64,000 nt of DNA from Phycomyces blakesleeanus NRRL 1555(-) (GCF_001638985.1 NW_017265151.1:124001-188000), one strand, 5' to 3'. Positions 35,407 through 47,783 are shown, numbered from the stretch's first letter. Notes: a model not told the origin generated them from the sequence alone. Made by a program: numbers and translations.

Positions 35407-37171
35407 ATGGTTCATCCGATGCATCTAGTGCAGGGATCTGACTTTGCCATCAATGTGGAATCGCCTGAAATAGTACTCCATGGCTCTATTGAGGAATCTG
35501 CAGGAGTCATCTTACGGGGATCAGTTGTACTCAACTGTACAGAGACTACAAAGATTAGGTCTATTTCACTCAAATTCCAAGGAAAAGCCAAAGTTCATTG
35601 GTCAGAAGGTGAGTCAAGAGTACAAAATTAAGATAGTTAATAAACCTGCTAGCTATAGGTATAGGGTCCCACCAACACCACTACAAAGAAGAAAAAGTAA
35701 TCATTGAACACGACTGGCATTTTTTGCAACCAACTCGCAAGTCCTATCATTTGTCAGAAGGGCACTACAAATGGTAAATATATATATATATATAAGTATA
35801 TAAGATGGACCCACAGAGAGAGAGAGAGTGTGTGTGTGTGTGTGTGTGTGCGTGTCTGTGCGTTTATTGAATCTAAAATAAAAATAAAAATCTGCAGGGA
35901 CTTTGAGTTACCTCTGCCTGGAGATTTACCAGAGACCGTTGACCACCAGATGGGTTCGGTTTACTACACACTAAAAGCAGTTGCAGAACGCCCAACATTC
36001 TCTTTAAACTACACCGATAAGAAGAAGCTCACAGTAACTCGTGTACTGTTACCTTCGTCGCTAGAATTGACTCAGTCGGTGGCTATTTCAAACGTGTGGA
36101 CGGACAAGCTGAGCTATGATATTAGCCTGCCTGGTAAAGTATTTTCCACAGGTGCAACCATTCCCATCACATTTGAATTTGTGCCTATCGCAGAAGATCT
36201 CAAGGTTCGGTCCATCACATGTTCATTGAAAGAATACACCACACTTTCTTCTGAAGATCACAAAAGGACCGAGGGAAAAGTTCTTCGAACTATCAAGGAC
36301 AACCTGTCTGTCTCGCTAGATGGCCTGTGGACAAAGACCGAAAATCTAGTATTGGACCACGGATCGCCTCATATCTTGACTGATTCACACAGTGAACTGA
36401 TTCGAATTAAACACAAGTTAAAGTTTACTGTTGCTCTTGTCAATGCTGATGGTCACATATCTGGTAAGTGTTGGGACACAAGTGCAACAAAAGAAAAAGA
36501 TAGAAAAAAAACGAGCCAAAGGAAATAGACATATTTTTGCATGTGTTCTGGGCAAATTGGTGTAGTAGTACCATACCAAACTAAAAGGCAAAAAGAAAAG
36601 ACGTATAATAGAGGGGAGAAAGATAAAGAAATAATAATGATAATGGTGTGTGTGTGTGTGCAGAATATTACATATAATTTTTTAATATTAAAAATCTATT
36701 AATATTAATATTATTAATTTTGGTTTATAAAATTACTTCTATTTTCGTTCTTGTACTTAAACTTTATATGCTTGTGTATGTGTATTTTTTTATAAAGAAC
36801 TAAGGGCTGCTGTGGCTATTATTTTGGCCCCAATAAGTCCAGATGAAGATATAAATTGGTTACCTGCTTATGAAGATGCTTGGAAATCAGCTCCATATGA
36901 TCCAAGTACTCTTGAAGAAATGGTGGATAGAGGACAGCTACCTCCATCTGTCGCTTACACCCTGCCAAATGCTGCTGCAAGTCAAGCCCACACCTCTATT
37001 GCATCTGAGGATTCTGAAGAATTAGGAGACTTGCCCTCTCTCCCGTGGCAGGGAATAGATCTCTCTCGTGTACCGTCCTACACGACGGCCATTCATTCTA
37101 GACGGCTCTATAGTTTTTCGGGTTCATTACCGACCTATGACTCTGTGTCTGTACCAGGCAGTAGATCCTAA
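35407..37171 (+). CDS. Alpha-arrestin (ART-like ubiquitin-ligase adaptor), copy B
   Basis: Paralogue of the gene at 21081 with the same predicted role: linking Rsp5-type ligase to membrane cargo. Four exons, 35407-35608, 35665-35773, 35898-36463, 36798-37171; 416 aa. Intron 1 follows KVHWSE, matching the arrestin A intron. The N-lobe has VLHGSIEESAGVILRGSVVL and IIEHDWHFLQPT; FELPLPGDLPETV and YYTLKAVAERPTF match arrestin A closely; the C-lobe has LKVRSITCSLKEYTTL. The tail carries LPAY (about 314-317), VPSY (about 384-387) and LPTY (about 403-406), the first and last being LPxY WW-domain ligands. Intron 2 holds GA and GT microsatellites (about 35813-35850) and intron 3 is long (334 nt) and AT/TG-rich. 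A decayed copy of its 3' half lies at 40719. Confidence 0.85.
35813..35850. repeat. GA-GT compound microsatellite in arrestin B intron 2
   Basis: A run of GA followed directly by a run of GT/TG; intronic by the exon model (intron 35774-35897). Confidence 0.85.
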
Positions 37172-40100
37172 AAGAGGCTGAATCCCCTATTTGTACATTA
37201 CTGTATTCAACCTTTTAGCACATAAGAAAAAAAAATTCAATAGAACACACGTTACACACCTGTGCGAGTACCATTAAAAGTGCACTGTAGTGTAGTCGTC
37301 AAACATTTTTCTTATAAATTATTAGACACTTTTTTTTGGAATTTTATAATAAATAACATACATGCTTATACTAACTAAATGTTTAGATAATATATTAGCA
37401 CATATTGTTTTTTTTTGTGGTGCTTCTGCTGCTGTTGGTCACTATATCTACAATATTAAAGAAAGAAAGAAAGAAAAAATATGGCAAAAATTATAGGTAA
37501 ATTTAATTGTTAATGTTTGATTGACCTTGGTTGAGAAGGTACACCAATATCACCCATACTGGAATAGGATTCTTTTTTTTTTGAAGTACCGAGTGTTGCT
37601 CATCAGTAGTCTGGATCAATATCAAGGTCGAGCACAAAAAAAACTACCTGGTAGGGTATCACCATAGATTATGTCCGAGTTATACCATTATTCGAATTAT
37701 TTTATGTATGTATTTTTTTTTATATCGCTAAAATAACTTGTCGGTAACTGTATTTTGTTCAAGGTTCTTTTCTTTCTTTTCTTTTTCATATTATAACTTG
37801 AAAGAAGTGGCTGCGTAGTTATTGTGATTTAGTACGCCCTGATTTGTAATAATAATATTTTCTTGAGAAATATAAGGCAGACTAGATCTTGAGGGAGATT
37901 CTTTATTGAACAACACTACTAGAGCATTAATCTAATATAATGCTCCCAGTTTTAATACCCAATAAGACCATATATATATATGTAAAACAGGGTTTATAAA
38001 GAAAAGTTAATAAAGTCCCCAAGAAGATAAATGTCCTTTGTTCAGGATCATATTCTAGATTTTATTATTCAATAAATAATTATAGCAATATAAATAAGTT
38101 TATTGTATCTAATATATATTACATAGTATCTGTAGGATTCTCAAGCTCTTGATACAGACCTTTTTACTCAACAAATGACGGGTCCAAGCTAACTTCTTCC
38201 AAAAACAAATTGGGAGCTATCTTTGATGTTTGATTGCCCTTTAAACAGTTTTGCAATATCTTTGTTGGTTATTTAAATCCATAGACTTAATGGAATATGA
38301 CTTTTACAGCATTTTCGATTGTATCTTGGCCGTTTTCGACGGTACCACTTCAAAGCCATAATACTCCTTAGACCTTTTTCTTTTTTTTTCTTTTTTTTTC
38401 TTTAATTTCAAGACTTATATTTCGAAATCTCCTCCATAATGTTGAGACAATGCACGTACACATCTGGCATATTATAAATAAGAATTCAAATGCCCGCATA
38501 TTTAGAGGGCAAAAGAAAAGGCGAATATATAAAGGTAAAAAGCACATGCACTCTAAAAAGGATTTAGATTTTGAATAAAAAAGGTTTCAAGTCTCGAAAA
38601 TACTGCCTCTAAGGAGCAACAGAAAGAAGGTAAATGTAATGATAATCGCGCTTTTTGATAACTTTCGTATATGTATATAAACTAATGGTTTCTCAGCTTG
38701 GAAAACACATACATGTCATATAAAATGCAGTTGATAAAAGCTATAATATTGTTAGTAGCCAAGTTTCTTTTTCTTTAGCTGATATTTTCCCCCGCTCGCT
38801 AGACTTATTTTTTTAAAAAAAAAAAAAGTGGTGTAAGCTGTCTTTAATCAATCTTAATTACACTTATACCATATATAGCACATGGAATCAAAATTGAAGT
38901 GGGTTTTGCGGCTAGTACTTATACTTTAACCGGTTTTCCTGTGAGTACTTGGTCTTGTCGTCTCTTCAGACTTGTATAAAATCTTGTTTAATTAATAAAA
39001 TTACTATTAAGCATATAAAAAGCACCTAAGCTTTTTAAGAAGAAGAAATTATACTCTACTGTTTTCTTGTATGTTTTAACCCTTTCATATGTCTGTATGT
39101 GCGTGTATATATTTTTATGCAAGTTCGAGCTAATTTTTCTTCAAACTGAAATATTCACAAAAAATAATCATATAACGATATGAGTCTGGGAATTTATTAT
39201 AGCATATTAATCAATCAAGTCAATATTTCTTCATTGATAGTTAACTGAGCTATTTTTTTTTCATACCAAAGCGTGCCAAAAAATCGCGGAAAATAATTGA
39301 TAAAATCTTAAAATATTATTTGTTTTGATCAATTAAAATGCTATCTTCCATTTCGCATCAATAAAGTATACTGACTAAAGTATAGATATTACAAATCGAA
39401 TAAAATTCTGGGGATGATTTTCCATTAGCTTTACTCACATGAGTCGAGAAGGTGCAGTGTGTATTCAGTTGGTGAAACCAAGTGCAATCTGAACTACATA
39501 AGTGATGCTGACCAACTTGAGAGGTGCTGTAGTAATATTGTGCAGCCAAAAGATTGATTCAACGAAGAAGGGTTGAATGATTCATTTGAGGCTTTTGGTT
39601 TCAACGGCATCATTTTTTCGTCATTAGACAGCTTAATTATGTTAATATTGTTTAATTTTTCAAAAATAGGATAGTAGTTAAATATATACATACATAGTCG
39701 ATTTGATGAAATAAACTACTCGAGTTATTTTCACAGTGATGAATAATTCAGTTTTGGTTTTGACCCTATTTTTCTGATCATGACTACCTCAACTACAATA
39801 CATTCAATATCGCGAGTTGCTCGAGTCAATGCTCTTAAAATGAAGTTATTATTTGCTAATGTCTTTCATGGATATTTACAAAGCTGATAGTATTACCAGT
39901 GGCTAGTTTGCCTTATTCTATTTTTTTCTCCTTCTTTTTCTTCTCCTCATTCTCCACCTTCCCCTTCTTTTTCTCTGTCTCAATTTTGTACATTTTCAAT
40001 AGCTGTATACTATGTGCGACGGCCATACTGTAGATTTTGATGATTGAATGTCTTTAGTGGTAGCATTCGATGTAGGTAGCAAGCACTTCCAAAGAGGGTT

Positions 40101-40718
40101 GGAAAGCGTACAGCCGGGATATGAAACTTAGTAACAAAGGATGTGGGAGTAATATACACAACAAAAAATCCAGATAATAGCTAATATAGGGGTCTTTAAC
40201 TCAATTCAAACTAATGACAACGACCAGAATGACCTATGTTGTCTGCGATGATGCTAGACAATACAAGGAAAGAAAATAATGTGTTTATATTGCCAAGACC
40301 AAGGTACTAAACCCTCTACCTCACAGCCTGTTCAACATCATGTATTACATCTTTTTTTTTTCAAGTACTACTGGTGACACCTTCACATAATGCCGAACTG
40401 TCTGCTGGTCCGAAAGGAACACCATCACAATCCCAATAAAATAACAATAATAATAGTAATAATAAAGCGGTACTTTAATAACCTATCCAAGTAGTAGTTT
40501 CATTCCATGATAGCAGTGGTTGATACTCTGGAAATCAACTGTGGATATAGCATACAATTGGACGATGATATAAATATTACCCAAAAATTCTCTTCTTCAA
40601 AACAAACACCATCTTTTTCGTTTCTCTCCCAAAAATTCTTATTCTTTATTCTCAAAGGTTCTTTTTTAGCCAATCAACAGGCCCTGTTGTCTGAGATTAA
40701 TCAAGCTTATTTTAGTGA
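37172..40718. other. 3.5-kb AT-rich intergenic region
   Basis: No gene supported. It begins with the arrestin B 3' flank, whose first ~100 nt recur after the pseudogene copy (41804-41890). A further patch at about 38520-38620 resembles 42145-42245. Frames at 39358-39549 and 39494-39691 (minus) have no recognisable motif. Contains T-tracts (for example 38380-38402) and pyrimidine-rich stretches (about 39925-39980). Confidence 0.45.
38520..38620. repeat. Diverged repeat copy 1 (pairs with 42145-42245)
   Basis: Shares with 42145-42245 the ordered blocks AGGATTTAG/TGATTTAGG, TTTGAATAAA, GGTTTCAAGTCTC/GGTTCGAGTCTC and TAAGGAGCAA. The order arrestin sequence, then this block, is the same on both sides, so it may be part of the same duplication. 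Confidence 0.5.
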
Positions 40719-41803
40719 AACCATTCCCATCACATTTGAGCCTGTGCCTATCGCAGAAGATCTCAAGGTTCGGTCCATCACATGTTCATTAAAAGAATAC
40801 ACCACTATTTATTCAAAGTTTTTTTTACTATTATTATTAAAAGACATTAATAAGATTTGTTTTTTTGACATATCAAAAGAGATCTCAAGTGTCTCATTAG
40901 AGTGCTTGTGAAAGAAGTCTGAAAATCTTGTAATGGACCAAGGATCGTCTCATATCTTGACTAATTCTCAGTATCATTCGAATTAAAAATAAATAAATAA
41001 AAAACAAGTTAAAGTTCACTGTTTCCTTTGTCAATGCTGACGGATACATATCTGGTAAGTATTGGGACACAAGTACAAACAAACAGACCAAGCCAAAAAG
41101 AATAGACATTTTCGTGCGTTGTATGTGTGTTGTGTGTGTGTGTGTTCTTGGTCAATTGGTGTAGCAGTACCACATTAAATTAAAAGGCAAAATAAGAAAA
41201 TAAGAAAAAAAAAGACAGCCACATAAAGATAGGAAAGAGCTAGAAAGAGAGAATGATTTTTGTGTGAGTGTGAAAAAAAAATTAAAGAATTTTTAATATT
41301 AAAAATCTATTATTGTTATTTGCTATTTTACTATTAATATTAATATTATTAATTTGGCCTATAAAATACTTCTGTTTTCATTTTTGTACTTAAACTCTAT
41401 ATATATACATGTATAATTTTTTAATACAGAACTAAGGACCGCTGTGGCTGTTATCCTGGACCCAAAAAGCCCGGATAAAGATGTGAACTGGTAACCTACT
41501 TATAAAGATGCTTGGAAACCAGCTCCATATGATCCCAAGTGTTCTTGGAGTAGTGGTAAACATATTAAAACTGCTTCAATTCATGACTTATGTTCTATAA
41601 AATTCTGCTGGAAGTCAAACACACCTAATTTGAAACCAAAGATTTTGAAGAATTAGATAACTTGCCCTCTTTCCCGTGGTAGGGAATAGATCTCTCTCGT
41701 GTACCGTCCTACACGACGGCCATTAATTCTAGACGGCTCTATAGTTTTTCGGGTTCATTACCGACCTACGACTCCGTGTCTGTACCAGGCATTAGATCCT
41801 AAA
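40719..41803 (+). pseudogene. Partial arrestin B duplicate, decayed
   Basis: Corresponds to the second half of arrestin B exon 3, intron 3 and exon 4 (about 36155-37171), in the same orientation about 4.6 kb downstream. The first ~85 nt after 40719 are nearly identical, encoding TIPITFEPVPIAEDLKVRSI and TCSLKEYTT, but the sequence is then scrambled. A TGA replaces the Trp codon of the GLWTK region (near 40909), and exon 4 has a stop right after DVNW, where arrestin B has WLPAY, plus frame-disrupting changes near 41530-41640. The final ~100 nt (RVPSYTTA, GSLPTYDSVSVPG) are again almost identical. There is no N-lobe and no start codon, so it cannot encode an arrestin. Confidence 0.85.
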
Positions 41804-42623
41804 AGAGGCACAATCCCTTACTTGTATATTACCGTATTCATCCTTTACCACATAAATAATTCAATAGAACACACGTCACACAACCGTGCACCTCGTTTTG
41901 TATTTTTTTTTTATATATATTTTTATTTATTCTTTTCATAAAACCATTAAGGTTCTTGGTTGGTTGACTGGTTGGCTGGTTAGCTGTAATTTTTATTCCT
42001 ATTATATTTTTAGTGTTGTCTGACAATAGCTTTTACTGAAAAGCAAATACAGATATCCCAAAAGAAGAATATAATCTACCCAGATTAAAGAATTGTGTAT
42101 CTTGTTAAGAGAGTTAAAGAAGTAAGTATATATATATATATATATATAAAAAGGTAAAGAACCACATGTGTTCAAAGAATGATTTAGGTTTGAATAAAGA
42201 AGGGTTCGAGTCTCAAAAAGACCACCTTTAAGGAGCAAAGAGGTAAGGAAGGAAAAGAAGATATAAATATATAAATAAAAACTCAATCAATAAAAGCAAA
42301 GACAAAGCTAAAACCAAGACCAAGACCAAGACAAAGGAAAGGGAAAGGGAAGACAAGGAAGTATAGTACAAACTTGTATCAATTTTTATGTTATAAATAT
42401 ATATATATATTTAAATGTATATTTATACTCGAACTTATTTTTGGGAATAATACAAGCGCAACCTCAAAATATCCTAGAATTCCTTCTCTTTCACTTCTCC
42501 CACGCAATTCCCCTTCTTTTTTTTTCTTTCTTTCTTTCTTTTTTCTTCTTCTTCTTCTTTATACGCCCAATCTCTTCTCCCTTCCTTGATCATTTTTCAT
42601 ACCCTAATTTTCGTCTATTAGCC
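41804..42623. other. Intergenic region: duplicate 3' flank and SCAP promoter
   Basis: First ~90 nt are homologous to the arrestin B 3' flank (37172-37270), then AT-rich sequence, the second copy of the 38520-type block (42145-42245), a run of AAGACC/AAGACA-type repeats (about 42298-42360) and a pyrimidine-rich tract (about 42480-42600) just before the SCAP ATG. Confidence 0.5.
42145..42245. repeat. Diverged repeat copy 2 (pairs with 38520-38620)
   Basis: See the copy at 38520. Both copies lie downstream of arrestin-B-derived sequence in the same orientation, but at different distances (about 1.35 kb versus 0.35 kb). Confidence 0.5.
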
Positions 42624-43503
42624 ATGCCTTTACAGGCACTCGCCAAACTCAACACACAATTGTCGAGTCCATTCTATCCTTACGGCAAACAATGTGCATC
42701 CCGAACTACATCAATCATCCTCATCTCTCTTTCTATCGTCTGTTTCCTATGCTATCCAATCATTCTTACATTCTACGACAATCTTGGTCATCTTAAAACA
42801 ACACCTACAATCGACCAATTAGACGCGCAATTCTGGCAATTCTCTCCTCATCTCCAACCAGACAATCAATCTCTCGGCTCATCGACATTTTTAATAGCCC
42901 AACAGATCCGAATCACAAACCCAGAACGTCAAATAACTCACGATTTATTAAAAGGAGCTCTTTCAATACAGAATGCCCTTACAACTAGTTTTGCCCATGT
43001 TGATGGTAAACCCGCCTCCCTGGCTACCATCTGTTTTGGTCATCGTGGATTTTGCGTTGTCCATTCACCCCTTGAATACTGGCATTCTCGTGAATCTATA
43101 ATCGATCTCGACCAAGACATCGTCCAAACCATCAATCGACAACGTCATTCCATTTCAGATGCCACCGGTCTCTCTCTACATCCTCTCTCTGTCTTTGGAA
43201 ATGTCACCCTGGATACCAAAGGCAGATTTGTCTCGGCAGACTCTATTGTTTTAACTGTCTTGCTGCACCAGACACCCTATGTAAACGCAAATAAGATATG
43301 GGATACCCTTTGGCGCGATATCACTGCAGAACTTGACATTCCTCGCCTTGATATGCGTTACACTACCTCAGATCATGCGGTAGCCTGGCAAAGACATCTC
43401 AGTCCTGTCACAAATGAAACACTACAGTACATGGTAAGGTAATACTGTGTTTACACAGGAACCAAAATAAAATAAAATAAAAATAAAGATAAATTGATTT
43501 ACT

Positions 43504-43538
<35 letters not shown>

Positions 43539-46500
43539 ATAATAATAATAGCTATCATCATCTCTTTTATATATTTATATTTATTTCTTTACTTGCCTAT
43601 TTACACAATTAACCTTTATTTTTTTTTTAATTTTTTTTTTTCATTAGTTCAAACTATTTCCTTTCGAAGTTCCTATTCAATTTTTTTTTACTGCACTTTC
43701 CTATCTTGCTCTTTTTATTATTGTTTCTTGCACGTTTGGAAAAGCCCAATTGGTGAGGTCCCATTTTGGTCTCGGATTTGCGGCTGTATTTACGGCCATT
43801 GCGTGCCACATGTCTACCATTGGAATCTTGAGTCGCTTTGGGTGCGAACTCCAGCTAGTCCACACCTCGCTTTTTTCATTAATAACGATCGTTTCTACCC
43901 TTGAAAACGTGTTCTTGCTGACAAATGCCGTCCTCATTGCAGGCTGTGATATGCAAGTCAAAGAAAAGATTGGTCGAGGTAAAGTTACACAGTATCAAAC
44001 GCCATTTTTCGATTTTATTATTTATTTATTTTATATTTTATATTTTATATTTTATATTTTATATATGCATGTTCGATCTAAACATTCTCTCTCTTTTTTT
44101 TTTGATAAATTTGTGTCACCTTAGGTCTTCAAAGTGTCGGTGTTCCCATGACAGCCACACTACTTGCAGAGCTGTCAATTCTATTGATTGGATACACTAC
44201 CCGTATTGCAGTTGTCAAAGAATTCTGTATCTTTAGTGCAGTAGCTCTCATAATTGAGAATACCTTACAAATGACTTTTTTTGTTGCTGTATTAGCCATT
44301 GACGTCAAACGTGCCGAGGTATGAAGAAAATACATATAAAATTTGTTCGTACGAGAATTTTTTTAAGCTATATATATATTTTTGACTCAAAAATATCACC
44401 GATATTTGCCATGTATATATAAGTGTATATATATTAATTTCTAATTCTTTCTATATTTTTTTATTCAATTTTAGTTGGCCGATCTCGAAGATAGACAAGT
44501 ATCAAAACGATTACGAGAATTAGTAAACTGCGATCCAAACATAGATCAAACAGACTATTGCCCTGTACAAGACGTCGATGCTAGTCTAGGAGAACCAAAA
44601 ACGTGTGCAGAATGTAAACATTTCAAGACACATCGTGTTGTATGCGCCCTCGTTCTATGTCTCTCTATTCTAGTTCTCGCCCTTTTCCGTTCTCAATTAC
44701 AACCTCCTGTTTCTGCTGTCTCACCTTCAACCGAAATACCCAACAACCACATTAATTCCGACCTAATGGCTATCTCCAGTCGTTTCTGGGACCTTGTGAA
44801 TCCTCGTCATGTTCCAGAATTGCTTCAGGTCCGAGCACCGTACCTAATAATTTTGACACCCGACCCACAAGAAGCACTCGCTAGTCTTGATCACTATGAA
44901 GCCTATTATGAAGCCAAAGCACGAACATATCAATCATCACACGTCCTCAACCCTTATGATGGGAGATCATGGATAGTCGGCAACAGCCTTTATTTTTTGC
45001 ACCGCTTTTTGTATTTTTGCATAGTATTTGTCAATATTCCCTCTCTGATGCTCTGTATTGTGTTGGTGGGAATCATCATGTGGATGATGCCACAGTGGAG
45101 GGAAGAAGTCCTTCTACCAATACTCAAGACCATGTTTGTAAAGACAGTCTCCTACCTCCTCTTTTCGATTGCCCCATTCTCGCCGTGGAAATCAGCGCCC
45201 CTCATTCGTCGCATTGCCCAGGAATGGAGCGAAGAGTACACTGTTGATGGTATTCATCTTGGCGCCATTTCAGCTCAGGAACAATTCGACAAGGAACGCA
45301 AGACCAACATCCGGCATGTTACAGTCAGCACTCTTTCCGGAAAACATGTTGCAGATGTTGGCCGCCTTGATTCAAACGCAAAACACTCCTCCCTTGTTTC
45401 GTGTGGGCAGGACGGTCGGATCATTGTCTGGGATACCCGAGGAAACGATTGGATTCTCCGCCTTGATTCCCTTCGACAATCTCAATTTGGACTCACTAGT
45501 GAAATGAACCCCACCTACCAACCAAAGACGCCAGCCAACACCAATTCTACCATTACATCACGCCCAAAGTTCACAAAACAATTAAGTTCGGCCCGCTGTG
45601 TAAAACTCGATCAGGGAAACAAGTGGGTGGCTGCTGGATTTGAGGACGGCGCCGTTCGGGTGTGGAACCGGACAAGCGGCCAACTAGTTCGTGATTTCCC
45701 CCTGTCTACAGAAGTACCAGTCATGATGGAAGAAAGTTCTGGCGCAGAAGTGCGGCGAACAGTTCGTAAGCGACCAAATGGCCAACCCACTCCAGTCAAA
45801 CCATTTGAACCTCGTATGAAACAGCCCTCGCTGCACCGTGTCAACGACCGTGTGTTAGCAATTGAGTTTCTCGGCACTGTGAGCGACTATTGCCACCCAC
45901 TTATTGCCCAGGTTGTCGCCAAAACAAATACTCATGAATTCGAAGGTGTCTCTCAAAACCAAATCGTGTCTGTTCACAAGAGCGGTGTGTTGCGCGAGTG
46001 GGATATTCTGTCGGGAGAATGCTTCCATACTATTCCTACAGGCCACAAACGTGACATCACTATCTTGCACGTCGTCAGTTCAAAGACCCCACATCGCAAA
46101 CTCGGACTGACCTGGGTATTCACAGCCTCAAAAGATGGTCTTATCAAATGCTGGCAAAGAAAGATGACCAAGAGCCAGTGTGACGGGTTTGATTCATCCA
46201 TGTCCACCACATGGAACTGTGTCTACACTATTGACGAACATGCTGGTCAACCTATCACAGCCATGGCAAGTGAACTACTCGCCAACAATGTCAGTGTATT
46301 GGTGACAGGAACCAATGATGGTGCAGTAAAGGTCTGGAACCTCGAGACCGGCGATGCTCTTTGTACCCTTTCTACAGGTGGTGTGAAGCGCAAGGATCCT
46401 GAGGTTCAGATCGGTGGCCCTTTACTCAAGTTCAGCAAACTTGATACTTCTTTGCCGGATGATCCACAGTTCGCCCAGTATCACCAATTAGATATTAATC

Positions 46501-47783
46501 CGTCGCATATTCAAGCGGATCATCGCGGTCCTATTACACAGGTCGTCATTACACAAACTTGCAGCACCCAGGTCGTTCCTGATGCCTGCAAAGGTTGTGA
46601 CACATGTTTCAGCAGCGGGTTTGCTGTTGCTTCTTGTTCCATTGACGATACAGTTCATGTCTGGCGGTTGGAGCGGCAAGAGCGCCAGCCTGCAAAACAG
46701 GCATCCATACAACACGACAATAACCATTCCCTTTGTGCTAATGACTATCACCAGAAAGTCTATCGCCGCCCCACAAGAAATACCCCAACTAATACAAGCC
46801 CGATTGACCTGGTGTCCCCTTCTATATCCCCTTCTCCTTCTTCACCTGAAATTGACTTTGATAGCCAACGGACGCGGCGCAGAGACGCAGGGGCTGGTCC
46901 AAGACGTATCAAACGACACACCCGGCTCCCAGCTCGACCGTCAGTCCCAAGCCTTGGTCTGAGTTTAGATGATATCGAGACAGTTCCGGACATTGAACAG
47001 CTCGGTGGAGAAAGTGATGTTCGACTGGTACCTGTATTTTTGGGCAAAATCAATCAAGTTGCAGGCCGGGGGCTTGTGTTTTGCAATAATATGGTCCTGG
47101 CTGGTGTACGCCAGAAGAAGGAAGGTGATAGATTGTCGTGGGAGGCCTGGTTTGCTTCTCTTCAGACATTTAAGCCTTCTGATACTGTACCGGGGAGCGA
47201 CGGCTCGATGTTGGTACCTGTCGAGACTTTTGATCTTGATGATGAAAAGTTGCAATCTATAAATACTACCACTATGACTACTACAAATACAACAACTTCA
47301 CATACAACTATGCATACATCATCAAATCATTTACTCCCAGCAGACCCTTCAATCACCCGGCGGTTTACTCGCCTGTTTGGCGATATCGCAGACCCGATTC
47401 CTCACCAAAAGAAATCATCTCGGAGACGCAACGCACGAAATATCACATCAACCGAAAGTTCTGACGAAGATCTTATTGATCAAGCCGATGAAGAGGACGC
47501 GAGAGAGTTGCTGCCATTTTCTGCTATTAGATATCTGGTCCCATTTGATGGCCAGGGATTTAGTTGCGACTTTGGTAATTTTATCAAGATTGTTCGATTT
47601 GAAGAACGGACTAGTAGTCTCAATAGAACTGGCCAAGTTGATATCCCTCCTCTTCGTACTGTGATTCCAAAGCCCAAGGTGTCATTTCCTCAAAAAACTT
47701 CTTATTCTGCGTGCAAGAGCAGCGATTGCACTTCTTGCAGTTCAGGTGTAGATGGAAAATGCCCTCTAAAGAACTCAAGTTAG
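42624..47783 (+). CDS. SCAP: SCAP homologue: sterol-sensing-domain, WD40 SREBP escort protein
   Basis: In animals and several fungi SCAP binds SREBP through a WD40 propeller and escorts it from ER to Golgi when sterols (or oxygen) fall. Four exons: 42624-43433, 43648-43978, 44125-44318, 44475-47783; 1,547 aa. The open frame runs upstream of 42624 only from a TTG. Layout: TM1 about 29-52; lumenal loop about 53-270; a sterol-sensing domain about 271-445 with FGLGFAAVFTAIACHMSTIG, SLITIVSTLENVFLLTNAVL, LAELSILLIGYTT and EFCIFSAVALIIENTLQMTF; then AELADLEDRQ, equivalent to the MELADL COPII-binding signal; further TMs near 505-520 and 620-655; WD-like repeats from about 725 to the end (LVSCGQDGRIIVWD, VAAGFEDGAVRVWN, VFTASKDGLIKCW, LVTGTNDGAVKVWN, SIDDTVHVW) with long Ser/Arg insertions. 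The animal YIYFS motif is not evident. It is longer than human SCAP (about 1,280 aa), mainly from insertions in the propeller. Confidence 0.9.
43505..43550. repeat. ATT/AAT microsatellite in SCAP intron 1
   Basis: Run of ATT followed directly by AAT units, forming a short perfect self-complementary repeat inside the intron 43434-43647. Confidence 0.9.
44030..44064. repeat. TTTTATA tandem repeat in SCAP intron 2
   Basis: About four to five copies of TTTTATA inside the intron 43979-44124. Confidence 0.8.

Noticed and set aside
36600..36800. Possible extra exon in arrestin B intron 3
   Set aside because: The region is AT/TG repeat with stops in all frames; direct joining of 36463 to 36798 restores the family sequence.
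42195..42245. tRNA-like GGTTCGAGTCTC motif
   Set aside because: It resembles a T-arm, but no acceptor stem, D-arm or anticodon arm could be assembled around it.
42441..42623. 61-residue N-terminal extension of SCAP
   Set aside because: Starts at TTG and translates a pyrimidine-rich leader (Phe-rich nonsense); the ATG at 42624 precedes a SCAP-like N-terminus and TM1.
45169..47262. Alternative-frame ORFs within SCAP exon 4
   Set aside because: They overlap conserved WD40 coding sequence in the main frame and have no independent support.
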